A DNA stretch of 64,000 nucleotides from Endotrypanum monterogeii (Eukaryota > Euglenozoa > Kinetoplastea > Trypanosomatida > Trypanosomatidae), in the NCBI GenBank assembly GCA_000333855.2, contig CM007347.1, forward strand, positions 783,992 through 847,991. The letters are read 5' to 3'. The notes below the pieces were generated by a model that had not been told where the DNA came from, did not search any database, and worked only from the letters and a program-made list of their open reading frames with translations. Each line of letters starts with the position of its first letter. The stretch's first letter is position 1. Below are positions 21,232 through 30,663 of the stretch, piece after piece. The position numbers and the translations under genes are program-made.

Positions 21232-21695
21232 ATCGCTGCGCGAAAGGGTGCATGTATACGCCTGGACAACAAGAAAACAGAGGATAACATTCTCCTAGAA
21301 ACAAGCGCACTCCAATAACTCAAATGTACGTATGCGCAACCCCCTGTTCATGTGCATCCAAATAGCTGTAAAGACTTCAAGCGACAGCACCGGACACACA
21401 CATGCACACACACACGCCGTCATGAAAAACTTACGGAACACACCGACAAACCAACGGGAAACAAAAACGAACGACCAGACATTCAGACGGAAAAAAAAAA
21501 GATACAACGGACTCCTTCGCGTGGCAGAGCATCAAGAAGAGAGGGGAAAAGATCCCCAGCAAATAGACATGTTCATGTCTCAGGCATACGTGTCGATGTT
21601 ATAATCCCGTTGCTCTCCCTCCTCTTCCCCTCCAGAGCCAATCAGCTAACCGAATGTGTTCCATGCAAAGACGAGTGCCTTAGAGCAGTGTTTTG
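20048..21695. other. Spacer upstream of TVP23
   Basis: No gene supported. The first 340 bases are the purine-rich plus-strand image of 5' UTR pyrimidine tracts. A pure TA tract lies at 21199-21228 and CA tracts near 20270-20287 and 21397-21412. Two plus-strand frames of about 160-200 codons oppose transcription and overlap repeats or the CX9C gene, so they are not called. Confidence 0.6.
20179..20216 (-). promoter_or_regulatory. Candidate spliced-leader acceptor of TVP23
   Basis: On the minus strand a run of C and T (complement of 20183-20216) is followed by the first AG at 20180-20179, about 130 bases above the chosen ATG. Pyrimidine tract plus first AG is the known trans-splicing signal in trypanosomatids; use of this site is inferred. 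Confidence 0.4.
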
Positions 21696-22118
21696 TTATA
21701 TCAGCGAGTGTGTTGGCGCGGCGCCGCCCTGGCGCTCTTTTTGCCGCTGCACAAGATACACCATACCGCAGTACACCGTCTCTAGAGCCTCGGCCTCACA
21801 GTCGCGCCCCTTGACGCGCTGGCAACGATGGAGTGCTCGCTGTTCTTGCTTGCACGTCGGCGCTATCGCAGCCGCACGGAAGATGGCCGACTGTTTTTTA
21901 TCGTCCTCTAAGCACCTCTGCGCCACCTCCCGGTACGGTTTGCACCGCTTGATACCTCGCCGCTGGAGACTCTGATCCACGTAGCTGCCATCAATATGCT
22001 GCGGAACGAAATTCTGTACGCACGCGTCAAGGTCACCAGCCTCCTGGGAACAAAACCTGTCGGTCATCAACTTCGTCAGGAGAATCTGCAAATTCTCATT
22101 TGTGACTTGCTCCGACAT
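21696..22118 (-). CDS. Quadruple CX9C (CHCH-type) protein, 140 aa
   Basis: The protein has exactly eight cysteines, arranged as four CX9C pairs: 23/33, 59/69, 89/99 and 107/117. The spacing of two twin-CX9C units is the mark of coiled-coil-helix-coiled-coil-helix proteins, which are imported into the mitochondrial intermembrane space and oxidised by the ERV1/MIA route. No cleavable presequence is seen, which also fits. The best-known four-CX9C protein is the complex I subunit NDUFA8 (PGIV), of similar size, so an NDUFA8-like role is possible. Other CHCH proteins (cytochrome oxidase assembly, mitoribosome) are alternatives. Outside the cysteines I see no diagnostic identity. The start is an ATG at 22116-22118, directly below a long TG tract. 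Confidence 0.88.
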   Translation of the reverse strand: MSEQVTNENLQILLTKLMTDRFCSQEAGDLDACVQNFVPQHIDGSYVDQSLQRRGIKRCKPYREVAQRCLEDDKKQSAIFRAAAIAPTCKQEQRALHRCQRVKGRDCEAEALETVYCGMVYLVQRQKERQGGAAPTHSLI

Positions 22119-22129
22119 GACGCCCGTAG

Positions 22130-22177
<48 letters not shown>

Positions 22178-22920
22178 CCCCTAAAATATATAGATATAAG
22201 CCTTTCTCCGTATTGAGGTAGAGAAGAGAGAAGAGGAGTACAGGAATGTGTAAATAAACAAATGAACAAAGCTACACGGTCCTATGGGGACGGTTGTAGC
22301 GTCGATGGCAAGTGAGCGACGCACCACTTTGCGCCCCGAGCACATCAGAGAGCGGAGGGGGAAAGGGGGGGAAGAGTGAGGGTGAAGGAGGGGGGGGGGA
22401 GAATAACACACATACAGATAGATATAAGTGAACGTCCGTGAGAGAGATTGCAACAACGCCACGAAGATAGAGGTATCAAAGAATGAGCTCCACTCCGCGT
22501 GAGAGAAGTAACGAAGGCAGCAAAAAAAAAAAAAAATGCAAGTAAACTATGTACATGAAGGATGTTTGCAATGTTTGCGGTAGACGAGCGGAGACAGTCA
22601 GGGGGGGGGGGGTGAAAACGGGAGGGGCGTACACATAGCTAGATCGTACACACACACACACACACAATATATACGATACTCGGAATTTTTTTCACGAAAC
22701 ACACACACAGACGTGCCTCTCCATGCGGCTTTTGGTTTCCGTGAGCGGCAATCTGAAGTCGTGTCAGCGATGTCGAGTCAAAAAAAAACACACGTTGATG
22801 ACTTGAAAAAAATATATGAAAAGCGCCCCCCCCTCCCCCCGCCGGCCCAAAGCCACTCTTCGTTGCACCGCGCCGTCGTACAGTGCATTGGTGGTGGTGG
22901 GTAATGCAGCGCTCCTAATC
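22119..22920. other. Spacer upstream of the CX9C gene
   Basis: No gene supported. It has a 46-base TG tract (22130-22175), starting 11 bases above the CX9C start codon, and G runs near 22389-22400 and 22601-22612. An A run lies at 22521-22534 and a CA tract at about 22649-22667. Confidence 0.6.
22130..22175. repeat. (TG)n microsatellite in a 5' UTR
   Basis: An uninterrupted TG dinucleotide run of about 46 bases, starting 11 bases above the ATG of the quadruple CX9C gene. On the transcribed strand it reads (CA)n, so it would form most of the proximal 5' leader unless splicing occurs inside it. Confidence 0.85.
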
Positions 22921-25900
22921 CTACGCGAGGCTCGATGTGGGATGTACCAAGGGCGGCGTCTTTGGTGGCCGCGGCAACAGGTCAGCTGAAGCAGGAGCCC
23001 CCTGAGATGCGTGCAACCCGTGCGGTAACAGACAAGAAGGGCCATCGCCAACGCCCATGGCCACAGCAGTACATCGATCATGAAACAAACGCCGCTCACA
23101 CCGGCGAAGGCGCCGAGGGAAAAGGTTGCTGCGATGGTGACGACGACAGTGCTCCTGGACAAAAAGCTCGATCGCCAAATCATCCTTCTCCGCCCACCTC
23201 CGCCACGCAACAACAAGCAAGACGATACGAACGGCGAAAGAAAGAGTCATAAGCACGACCAGAAGCAGTACAGCATACGTACGATACGCGTCCTTCAGTC
23301 GGCACTGACCGTAGTCGGCACAACAGCCTGCGATGTGCCGCTCGAAAAAATGGTGGCTACTCTCCTCGCGATCAGCAAAGCATGTTGCGTTGCACCCATG
23401 TATTCTGAAATAGTCCAGGAAAGCACCGTGAGTGGGCAGGTATGTGTCCGTCGCGTTGTTCACGCTGAACAGAGGCGACGCTGATCGAGAAGTCAGCGTG
23501 ACTGCGTGGAAAGGCGAAGTCTCCCTCGCACTCGGATGAAGATCCCGACTGACAAGAGATGGGCACACACCGTGTGTTGAACTGGGGACGACCGCACGTT
23601 GAGAAGCCCCCGCTGACGTCGATTGCCGCGGTGCTCGCCGCAAAGGGGTGTAGGAGCGGTACAAGTTCCCACAGCCAGCGCCGAGAGTATCGCGAAAGAT
23701 GCTAATGGAAAAGGGGTAAGAGCCGTCATGGAGGCACCTGGGCAGCTGATCCAGGTAACACTTGCTGTACCACGGAGAGTTGGACATGGATCGCAGACGG
23801 CGATCGTTGCGAAGGGTCTGCACAATCAAGGCAGTATAATAGGAACTCACAATCACCAACACCCCGCCCGCACACAAAAGCGGCCACCAGTGTCGAGAAC
23901 GCCGGAGCAACGGGATGAGCACGTAGTGCAGTCCAAATATGACACTTGTCATCAACAGGAGAGTCCGCTGAGCCGACCAGCTGTCCAGCAAGAACACCGT
24001 AGCGAGGTACGCATTCATGGTTATCGCGCCATCGAGCTGCACGCACGTTCGCAGCACTGTCAGTCGGTGCCGCACGCGAGATAACGAGACCTGGACAATG
24101 CCCAGCGCGTAACGCCGCCAACCAAAGCTCGCATAAACACAAGGCGACAGCACAGAAGCGCCAACGAACAGCGACACGCTTGTGACAATACTGACCCGGG
24201 TAAATGTGAGGAGTGGTTGCAGATCCGGCATGACTTGCGGTGCATCGGTTGCGCGGCCCGAGGCGCCTTCGCTGGCATGAGAGTGCCACCCAGCGCTCGA
24301 AATGACTGAAGTACTACCGTGCATACCACCTATCAACGCTGCCAAGAAATGTGGTGTACTCGACAAAGCCGGTCTGGCCGGTGCATGAATATAGTGTGGC
24401 GTGACGACGACAAGAAAATATACAGCACGGCAAACCTGCAGCACAACGACAACGCCCTGAACAACGAGCGGACCACCCTTCTCGTAGCGTACTGCTCGCA
24501 CAGCGTAGCGGACAGCGAGGACGCTGTTCAGGACAAAACAAATGAGGCTGAAGGACCAGTCGGGTCGAACGCGATCCTCGAAAGGGTAGCGGTTACACGC
24601 TGTCGCATCCTCGACATTCATGTCCCGAAGGTGATGGAAAGAAAACACACCCAAGAGCACTACGGTGGCGGTAAGCAGCACAAGCCCCAGGTACTGCAGC
24701 AGCACAAACACCTGTCCGACGCACCCAACATCAAACAGAAACGGCTGACTCAGCGAATGCGGGCCTGTGACCCGAGACGACGGCGGCATTGCAGACGTAC
24801 TCGACAACGCGACCGTGTGCTCAGCTGGGAGTGGTGGTGTTGCCTGTGAGCCAGGCATAATGTGAGGGTAGGCCGCATTGGGTACACTCGCATTGAATGT
24901 CCGCGCCTCCTGCGCGCGCTGTGAAACAAACACGTTGTAGTACACCACCGTACGACTGACCGCTGCGTAGCCACCGACACAGACCCGACGCAGCAGGGGC
25001 AACACAGTTGTCGTGGAGGTGCCCTCGCTCAGGTGACGGCGATCAACAGAGCCATCTCGAAATCCTCCTTGAGAAACACCTGGTATCGCACCAACGGCCA
25101 ATTGCGCGGGGGACACGATCGCAGAAGGGGAAAGCAGGGACAGGCCAGCGCGATCAGCACACCTCACTTCAGCTCCGTTGCTGCTACCGCTGCCAGCAGG
25201 ATTGCTTTCGCTGGTGAGCAGTGGCAAGTGCACAACACTGTCTCTGTGCAACTGAAGCGGTTCGTGAAACATGCAGGGTGATCCCGAAAGCAAAGGTCGA
25301 CATAGGTGAACTGTCCTCCCAGACCACACGCCCAGAGAACGTGTTGTTGCCCTAGTACCACTGCTCTGCACCCCCGCGTCCCACTCTGTGCTGTCGTCCG
25401 TTTCCCTGCCACCTTCATAACCGTCGCTCTCAGACGCGCTGTCCACTGGGGAGAGGACCATGGCGCATAAACTCCAGTTCGTCAGGAAGCGCCGTAGCCA
25501 CCGAATGAGGAAGCGCCAGCACGCTGCCACATGACGCAGTAGCCAGAGGCACATCTCAGATCCCAGTAGCGCACCCCCCTCGTCGAAGATGTTGTCCTCC
25601 CATGCCTCCAGCTGCCCCTCTGCCACATTCCCACGTGTGGCGTATAGAACCCGAGCCATCGAAGGCGGTGGCCAGCGGTAACGACCATCCAGCATGGACG
25701 CAGGATCTCCTATTCCCTGCCCAGCGGCTGAATTCACTGAGAGCGCTGCCGACCATGAACAAGCCTGCGCACTGAGAGATGCATGCATCAACGATGGTGA
25801 TATTGTTGATACTCGTTGCGCAGTTGATGCTGCTGCTGCTGCTGCTGAAGATGAGCAAGCAGTATCATGAGTGCCGGCAAGGAACGGAAATGCACTACGG

Positions 25901-26718
25901 GTACAATCAACGGGAAAATGCGATGGCTGCAATGATGATGTGGTGGAAACACCTCTAGGCAGATGATCGTCTGCAGAAAGACGGTCTGCCTTCCAAACCA
26001 CTTGCGCCCGAGTGACGGAGCTGTGCTGCAACAGCGGTAGCGGCGAAGCGGCGCGGTCAACTGCCGATAGGTCCATCCACCGCACCGCCGGAGGTACTGC
26101 ATCAGTGACATTGATGCTCGCGAGGCGCTGGGATGCGAGCGGAGGCCTCTCCACCTCTGAATGAAAACCCTTCGCCGTCAAGGGCACGTGGTTCGCCTCA
26201 GCACTGTCGATGCAACCCGCCTCTACAGGTGCAGTCGCGACACGGTCAGCGGTAGGGGCAAAAGAATCATTAGAATCAACGCAGGGGACGGTCCGAGAAG
26301 CTGTCTGGGATGTGTGATGCTCGTATCCCCCAGCGCTGTTGTAGCTAGCGCACCCGCTGAAGCTTTGACTGACTTCCCTCTCCAGTCCATCCCCCTCGCC
26401 AGAGTCTAGATCAGGAGAGCGGTTCACGAAGCTTTCCCCTGGTAGCGTCCGTTCCAGCGCTGTGAAGTATTGCATGGCTAGCGCCCCGCACTCCATGAAT
26501 GAGTGATGAGACCATGGCGCCGCAGTGGATGAGCTGTCATCGACTGACGCCCCGGGAAAAGCACCGGAAGATAACGGATGGAGGTCACCCGTAGCGACTC
26601 CTGTGGTCAATGCCGGCAGCAGCGGCGGTGCCTCTGACTGCACCCCATCGACTATCCTCGAAAACGTGTGCGGCGGCACTGAACCCGCAGCTGCCGCGGC
26701 CGCATCACCGTCATTCAT
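22921..26718 (-). CDS. Large multi-span membrane protein, 1265 aa, unknown function
   Basis: I do not recognise this protein. The frame's first codon is GTG, so I start at the adjacent ATG (26716-26718). Residues 1-370 are Ser/Ala/Thr-rich and probably disordered. A basic amphipathic Trp/Leu-rich helix follows near 380-415 (LRHVAACWRFLIRWLRRFL). After another disordered part come about eight hydrophobic spans. The first three start near VFVLLQYLGLVLLTATVVLL, FSLICFVLNSVLAVRYAV and LVVQGVVVVLQVCRAVYF; four more lie between about 850 and 990; and the last is near the C-terminus (YAVLLLVVLMTLSFAVRIVL). A Cys-containing loop lies between the last two spans (GNLYRSYTPL to CCADYGQCRLKD) and may be lumenal. 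The tail is basic (RRHHRSNLFPRRLRRCERR). Transporter, channel or receptor-like roles are all open. Confidence 0.85.
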   Translation of the reverse strand: MNDGDAAAAAAGSVPPHTFSRIVDGVQSEAPPLLPALTTGVATGDLHPLSSGAFPGASVDDSSSTAAPWSHHSFMECGALAMQYFTALERTLPGESFVNRSPDLDSGEGDGLEREVSQSFSGCASYNSAGGYEHHTSQTASRTVPCVDSNDSFAPTADRVATAPVEAGCIDSAEANHVPLTAKGFHSEVERPPLASQRLASINVTDAVPPAVRWMDLSAVDRAASPLPLLQHSSVTRAQVVWKADRLSADDHLPRGVSTTSSLQPSHFPVDCTRSAFPFLAGTHDTACSSSAAAAAASTAQRVSTISPSLMHASLSAQACSWSAALSVNSAAGQGIGDPASMLDGRYRWPPPSMARVLYATRGNVAEGQLEAWEDNIFDEGGALLGSEMCLWLLRHVAACWRFLIRWLRRFLTNWSLCAMVLSPVDSASESDGYEGGRETDDSTEWDAGVQSSGTRATTRSLGVWSGRTVHLCRPLLSGSPCMFHEPLQLHRDSVVHLPLLTSESNPAGSGSSNGAEVRCADRAGLSLLSPSAIVSPAQLAVGAIPGVSQGGFRDGSVDRRHLSEGTSTTTVLPLLRRVCVGGYAAVSRTVVYYNVFVSQRAQEARTFNASVPNAAYPHIMPGSQATPPLPAEHTVALSSTSAMPPSSRVTGPHSLSQPFLFDVGCVGQVFVLLQYLGLVLLTATVVLLGVFSFHHLRDMNVEDATACNRYPFEDRVRPDWSFSLICFVLNSVLAVRYAVRAVRYEKGGPLVVQGVVVVLQVCRAVYFLVVVTPHYIHAPARPALSSTPHFLAALIGGMHGSTSVISSAGWHSHASEGASGRATDAPQVMPDLQPLLTFTRVSIVTSVSLFVGASVLSPCVYASFGWRRYALGIVQVSLSRVRHRLTVLRTCVQLDGAITMNAYLATVFLLDSWSAQRTLLLMTSVIFGLHYVLIPLLRRSRHWWPLLCAGGVLVIVSSYYTALIVQTLRNDRRLRSMSNSPWYSKCYLDQLPRCLHDGSYPFSISIFRDTLGAGCGNLYRSYTPLRRAPRQSTSAGASQRAVVPSSTHGVCPSLVSRDLHPSARETSPFHAVTLTSRSASPLFSVNNATDTYLPTHGAFLDYFRIHGCNATCFADREESSHHFFERHIAGCCADYGQCRLKDAYRTYAVLLLVVLMTLSFAVRIVLLVVAWRRWAEKDDLAIELFVQEHCRRHHRSNLFPRRLRRCERRLFHDRCTAVAMGVGDGPSCLLPHGLHASQGAPASADLLPRPPKTPPLVHPTSSLA

Positions 26719-27274
26719 CACGTGAGCCCTTCAATCAAGGGAGCACATGCACCCATCCGGGTGGTGACAGCGAAAGGGGTCGGGGTGCACTATCTGGTCA
26801 GACACGAAGCGATGAGATGAGGGGAAAAACAACAACGTAGACGCGATAAACAGTTGAATATTGATATGCAGAGAAAGAGAAAAAAAAGAAAAAAGTGGAG
26901 AAACAGCAGCAGAAGAGGCAACGAAAGAGCGTGGCAAGAGAAAAATAAAATGTGTTGCGCTGCGGGGCTGCGCAGGGGTAGAGCATGTGTGGCAGTAGAG
27001 CGTCACACAATTCAGTGATAAGACTAAAGACTGAGTGTGGGGAGTAAGTGTAGGTGATCTGTAACCTGGACCCGCCGACGCACACACATCGCAAGGGGCC
27101 ATATAGACATCGAAAAAAGAAAAAGGGTAAGAAAATTGATGTGGTAGGAAAACACAGGCATACGGAACAGTGAAGAGGGAAGGCTGCACCGTCACCCCCT
27201 CCCCCGGGGACTACGACGAGAGGGACAGAGAACACCAGCCCGAGCCGGCCGTCTCTGCGAGCTTGGGAACAGAT

Positions 27275-27276
<2 letters not shown>

Positions 27277-27311
<35 letters not shown>
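27277..27311. repeat. (TA)n microsatellite
   Basis: A pure TA run of about 35 bases in the spacer above the 1265-aa membrane protein gene. Confidence 0.85.
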
Positions 27312-27315
<4 letters not shown>

Positions 27316-28462
27316 AAAAAAGAACAATCAGCCTCTTTTTTTTTCTTGTATACAGGTGGAAAGATGTATCTGCATGGTGGCACAGACACACACGCATGTA
27401 CTTGAGTCAAATAACGCTTGATCACACATGAGCACAAATAGAAACAAAACAAGAGCCACGCCCACCGACCTCCTGTGATATATCTCTAAATACTATAGAT
27501 GGATATTATATGATATTCTGTTCCTTTCCGAAGGCCCATGTACAAAGAAGGAGAACAGCGCAAGCGGATTAAATGATGATCGAGCCCGCACTCGCAACAT
27601 ACACACACACACAGTAGGCGAAGGAGTCGTCTATCGTTGAGTACGAAAAAAAAAAAACTCCCTTACACACACCGCCATCACCCCACAAAAAAAAAATCCC
27701 AGGAGAGGAGGAGCGGGAAAAAAACAAAAAAAATTGTCTTTCCGTTTTGACAACGAATCGGCACACAACACAACAGAACACAACACCAATAATGGTGATA
27801 GGAAGATGCCTAGAAAAATTATGCGGGTGAAAAAAAGGCACACACACACAAAAAAAAAAAATTGATCTCGACAATGATTAACCCTTTCCTCCTGTGATGA
27901 TGATGGTTGCTTTCTACCCATCTCGTGAGAGAGAAAGAAAGTGAAAGCGAAAGCGAGGATGCGTTTCTGTGTGTTCCTTGGTGTAAGTAGTGGCGCTGGT
28001 GTCTCAAAGCGCGTGTTATACTTGCTGAAAACAAGAAAAAGAAGAAAAAGGGGAGAAGAGTATTCTACAGAGTCCCGAAAGGCAGTGAGCCCACAAATGC
28101 CAGCTCTCATATACACCACAAAAAAAAAAAAGCAGCTGCAAAGGCTCACCGCGATAGCGAGGGCAGGCACATCTGTAGGAGAGGGAGAAGTGAAAAGTAG
28201 GAAAAGCGAAACACTGCCACGCGGGCGAGATGATCGGCAATCCATCCCGCACATACACTAAACCGCACTTGAAGGGAGAGGGTGCACTCGAGATGAACTG
28301 CAGAGGTAAAAAGAGTACAAGAAAGAAAAAAAAAAACTACAAGGGAAAAAAAAATGGAGAGGAAAATCCCCACCTCCTGCTCTGTACCACGAAGCGATGT
28401 AGACGACGACGTGGATTTTGAAAGAAAGAAAGGGAGGACGACGGCAGGAGAAAGAAATGAGA

Positions 28463-28624
28463 ACAGATATTCATCTGATAGAGGTAGGAGATGCAACCAG
28501 TGGGAGAAGCCCACCGACGGGTATAAACGAAGTTGCACTCATTACCATCATGAAAGGATGAGAGAGGTAAAAAATGTGAAAATAAACCATTATCCACACT
28601 CACAGTTTTTTTTTTTTTTTTTTT
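28463..28624 (+). repeat. Direct repeat copy A flanking the gap
   Basis: This segment recurs at 28742-28898 with one visible substitution (ATAAACC versus AAAAACC) and a shorter terminal T run (19 versus 14). The constant offset is 279 bases. It ends in the T run that joins the inverted segment at 28625. Confidence 0.9.
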
Positions 28625-28731
28625 GTACTCTTTTTACTTCTGCAGTTCATCTCGAGTGCACCCTCTCCCTTCAAGTGCGGTTTAGTGTATGTGCGGGATG
28701 GATTGCCGATCATCTCGCCCGCGTGGCAGTG
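28625..28731 (-). repeat. Inverted copy of 28212-28318 ending at the N gap
   Basis: These 107 bases are the exact reverse complement of 28212-28318 by eye. The segment joins the preceding sequence at a T run and stops at the Ns. This is most simply explained as a fold-back or misjoined contig end. Confidence 0.88.
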
Positions 28732-28741
28732 NNNNNNNNNN
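28732..28741. other. Assembly gap (10 N)
   Basis: Ten Ns mark a scaffold join. Sequence on the right repeats sequence already present 279 bases to the left, so the two contig ends overlap and the gap is probably not real missing sequence. Confidence 0.95.
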
Positions 28742-28898
28742 ACAGATATTCATCTGATAGAGGTAGGAGATGCAACCAGTGGGAGAAGCCCACCGACGGG
28801 TATAAACGAAGTTGCACTCATTACCATCATGAAAGGATGAGAGAGGTAAAAAATGTGAAAAAAAACCATTATCCACACTCACAGTTTTTTTTTTTTTT
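28742..28898 (+). repeat. Direct repeat copy B flanking the gap
   Basis: Second copy of 28463-28624, immediately to the right of the N gap and continuing into unique sequence at 28899. See copy A. Confidence 0.9.
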
Positions 28899-29367
28899 GA
28901 GGGAGGAGGGGGGGGCGCATCACATGAATGGATTTAGGGAAACGAACATCAACACACGAGAAGGGAAGGAGCAAAAGAAATTTAACAAGATGGAGGAACA
29001 CACCCACGCGCAGACATAGGTACATACGTGGAGGAGTGGAAAAAAAAAAAAGAAATCCAAACCTGTCGTGCAACTAGGCTCCCATGCGCATCCAAGTGCC
29101 AGAGGAGCCTTTAGCAACGGCCACATCCGTGACGCCATCTTGCACGTGCCCCCCCCTTCATCTCCTCCTCCTTTTCCCATCTGACCCACCCGAGCTCCTC
29201 ATCATCAAGATGACCCATAATTCCTCATAGCCCACGGCCGCAGAAAAACTCCTACTCTGCGCCCCACACACATCTTCTTTCCTCCTTCTCCCTCCACTCT
29301 CACTGTGGTTGAGGCTGGAGCACAAAAGATGAGCAGCACGCCCCACCCATCCCACTTTTTTTCTTTT

Positions 29368-30399
29368 TTAATGCGAAAGGGAGGAGCGCATACCGCTGGG
29401 CCCTGGCATAGATGTCATCTCCTGAAGCTCCTCCCTATTTGAATAGTTCTGGGGTGGCTTGCACGGATATCCATCCTCCACGACCTCACCGCTACTGATG
29501 AGGGCAGCAGCCACGCGGTTCCCGAAGACGGGAACAAGCTGGCAGCGCGGCAGACGTCGAGATTCTCGGAAGCATAGTCCGATGGAAGCGTAGAAGTAAA
29601 AAAGAAAAAGCACCAAGCGCAACAACACAGCCAATAGGGTGATGTGGTATCCGCTGTTGTAGGCAACAGTGTCCTTGCGCGCAACTGCGACGCTATACAC
29701 CGATGACATGTTGTACGCGATGATGCTCTGTAGGATGACGCCTATCGCCTCAACGAGGCACTGCACACCAGAGAGACGCTTGTTGCGCAGCAGCCGAGAG
29801 TATTCGTTTGCCTCAAACCCGCAGCACGGACCACACAAACAATCCTCTTTCACAACGCTCGCCTCCCCAAAAGCGCTGTGTACGCGGCCGTCACCCTGCA
29901 CCTGTACATTGTACATCACGAGCAGCTCCTTGTTAAGGGCCTCTTCCCCCATACGCGCGGCCTGGTCGGAGGGAATGCGGCGCACCTCAAAGACCGGGCA
30001 GATGCACGAGAACAACATGAAGATAACAACCACAGTGGAGGGCACAGACACAGAAAATTTCCTACCTGAAGAACCCGACCCGTACCCGTCGTAGCCGCCA
30101 TCGAATGCAACATACACATGATCATTCACCGTGAAGCACGGCCTGCACAGGCCCAGGAGCAGTAACAAGAAACCATCAACCTCCAGCAGCACGAGCAACA
30201 CCGCTACAAGGATGCGAGTGTGGTACTGAGGTGGCGACAGTGAGTACGTCGGATGCACAGCCAAATATTTCTCACCGTTCATGCCCACAGCCATGTGGTT
30301 TTGCTGCCGCTCCTCCTCAGAGAGGACGGTGTAGCGCACATCATACGGATGAACAGCTGCCGGAACGACAGAGACCGCATCTACGCTGTACGCCACCAT
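29368..30399 (-). CDS. Four-span membrane protein, 343 aa, unknown function
   Basis: I do not recognise this protein. Four hydrophobic spans are visible at about residues 63-85, 117-137, 211-237 and 251-277. A hydrophilic loop of about 70 residues between spans 2 and 3 carries a Cys cluster (CLCGPCCGF at 187-195). A Gly/Tyr-rich loop (GGYDGYGSGSSG) lies between spans 1 and 2. The C-terminal 65 residues are polar. It does not show the amastin signature, although four spans and a Leishmania context make that the first thing to test. The frame is open up to 30672, but that part translates CA repeats into His-Thr runs. I start at the ATG at 30397-30399, just below a likely splice acceptor. Confidence 0.82.
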   Translation of the reverse strand: MVAYSVDAVSVVPAAVHPYDVRYTVLSEEERQQNHMAVGMNGEKYLAVHPTYSLSPPQYHTRILVAVLLVLLEVDGFLLLLLGLCRPCFTVNDHVYVAFDGGYDGYGSGSSGRKFSVSVPSTVVVIFMLFSCICPVFEVRRIPSDQAARMGEEALNKELLVMYNVQVQGDGRVHSAFGEASVVKEDCLCGPCCGFEANEYSRLLRNKRLSGVQCLVEAIGVILQSIIAYNMSSVYSVAVARKDTVAYNSGYHITLLAVLLRLVLFLFYFYASIGLCFRESRRLPRCQLVPVFGNRVAAALISSGEVVEDGYPCKPPQNYSNREELQEMTSMPGPSGMRSSLSH

Positions 30400-30407
30400 A
30401 GCGCACA

Positions 30408-30500
30408 CTCGCACAACAGGAACGCACCCAATGAATCGGTTCGTGTGCGTGTGCGTAAGACGAGCGAGAGAAAAAAGGATATCGGGTAGAGGGGGAGAAG
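30408..30500 (-). promoter_or_regulatory. Candidate spliced-leader acceptor of the 343-aa gene
   Basis: On the minus strand the pyrimidine-rich block complementary to 30466-30500 is followed by the first AG at 30409-30408, only 8 bases above the ATG. If used, it excludes the upstream frame extension. Inferred from the standard trypanosomatid signal. Confidence 0.4.
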
Positions 30501-30627
30501 GTGCTGAAGACTCTGTTTGGGAAAGGCAAGTATACAACACAAAAAAAAAAAGATATGGAGTCAGGAGCGCCGTGGTAACGCCAATAGAGGAGGGGGAGGG
30601 AGGGGAAGGGGGATATGTCAGCGAGCG

Positions 30628-30663
<36 letters not shown>

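Larger units (their letters stand above)
26719..29367. other. Long spacer containing a sequence gap and a mis-assembly
   Basis: No gene supported over 2.6 kb. It includes a TA tract (27277-27311), many A runs (for example 27645-27656, 27849-27860, 28120-28131), a 10-base N gap and the duplicated and inverted segments listed separately. Frames spanning it translate to Phe/Ser/Leu-rich or Lys/Glu-rich low complexity. Confidence 0.6.

Noticed and set aside
27569..28254. Minus-strand frames of 101-207 codons resembling a Phe-rich membrane protein
   Set aside because: They translate polypurine/polypyrimidine UTR sequence into Phe, Ser and Leu runs, overlap one another in different frames and touch the mis-assembled region.
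28354..29019. A 221-codon plus-strand frame with an internal repeat
   Set aside because: It crosses the N gap, the repeat is an assembly duplication and its strand opposes transcription.
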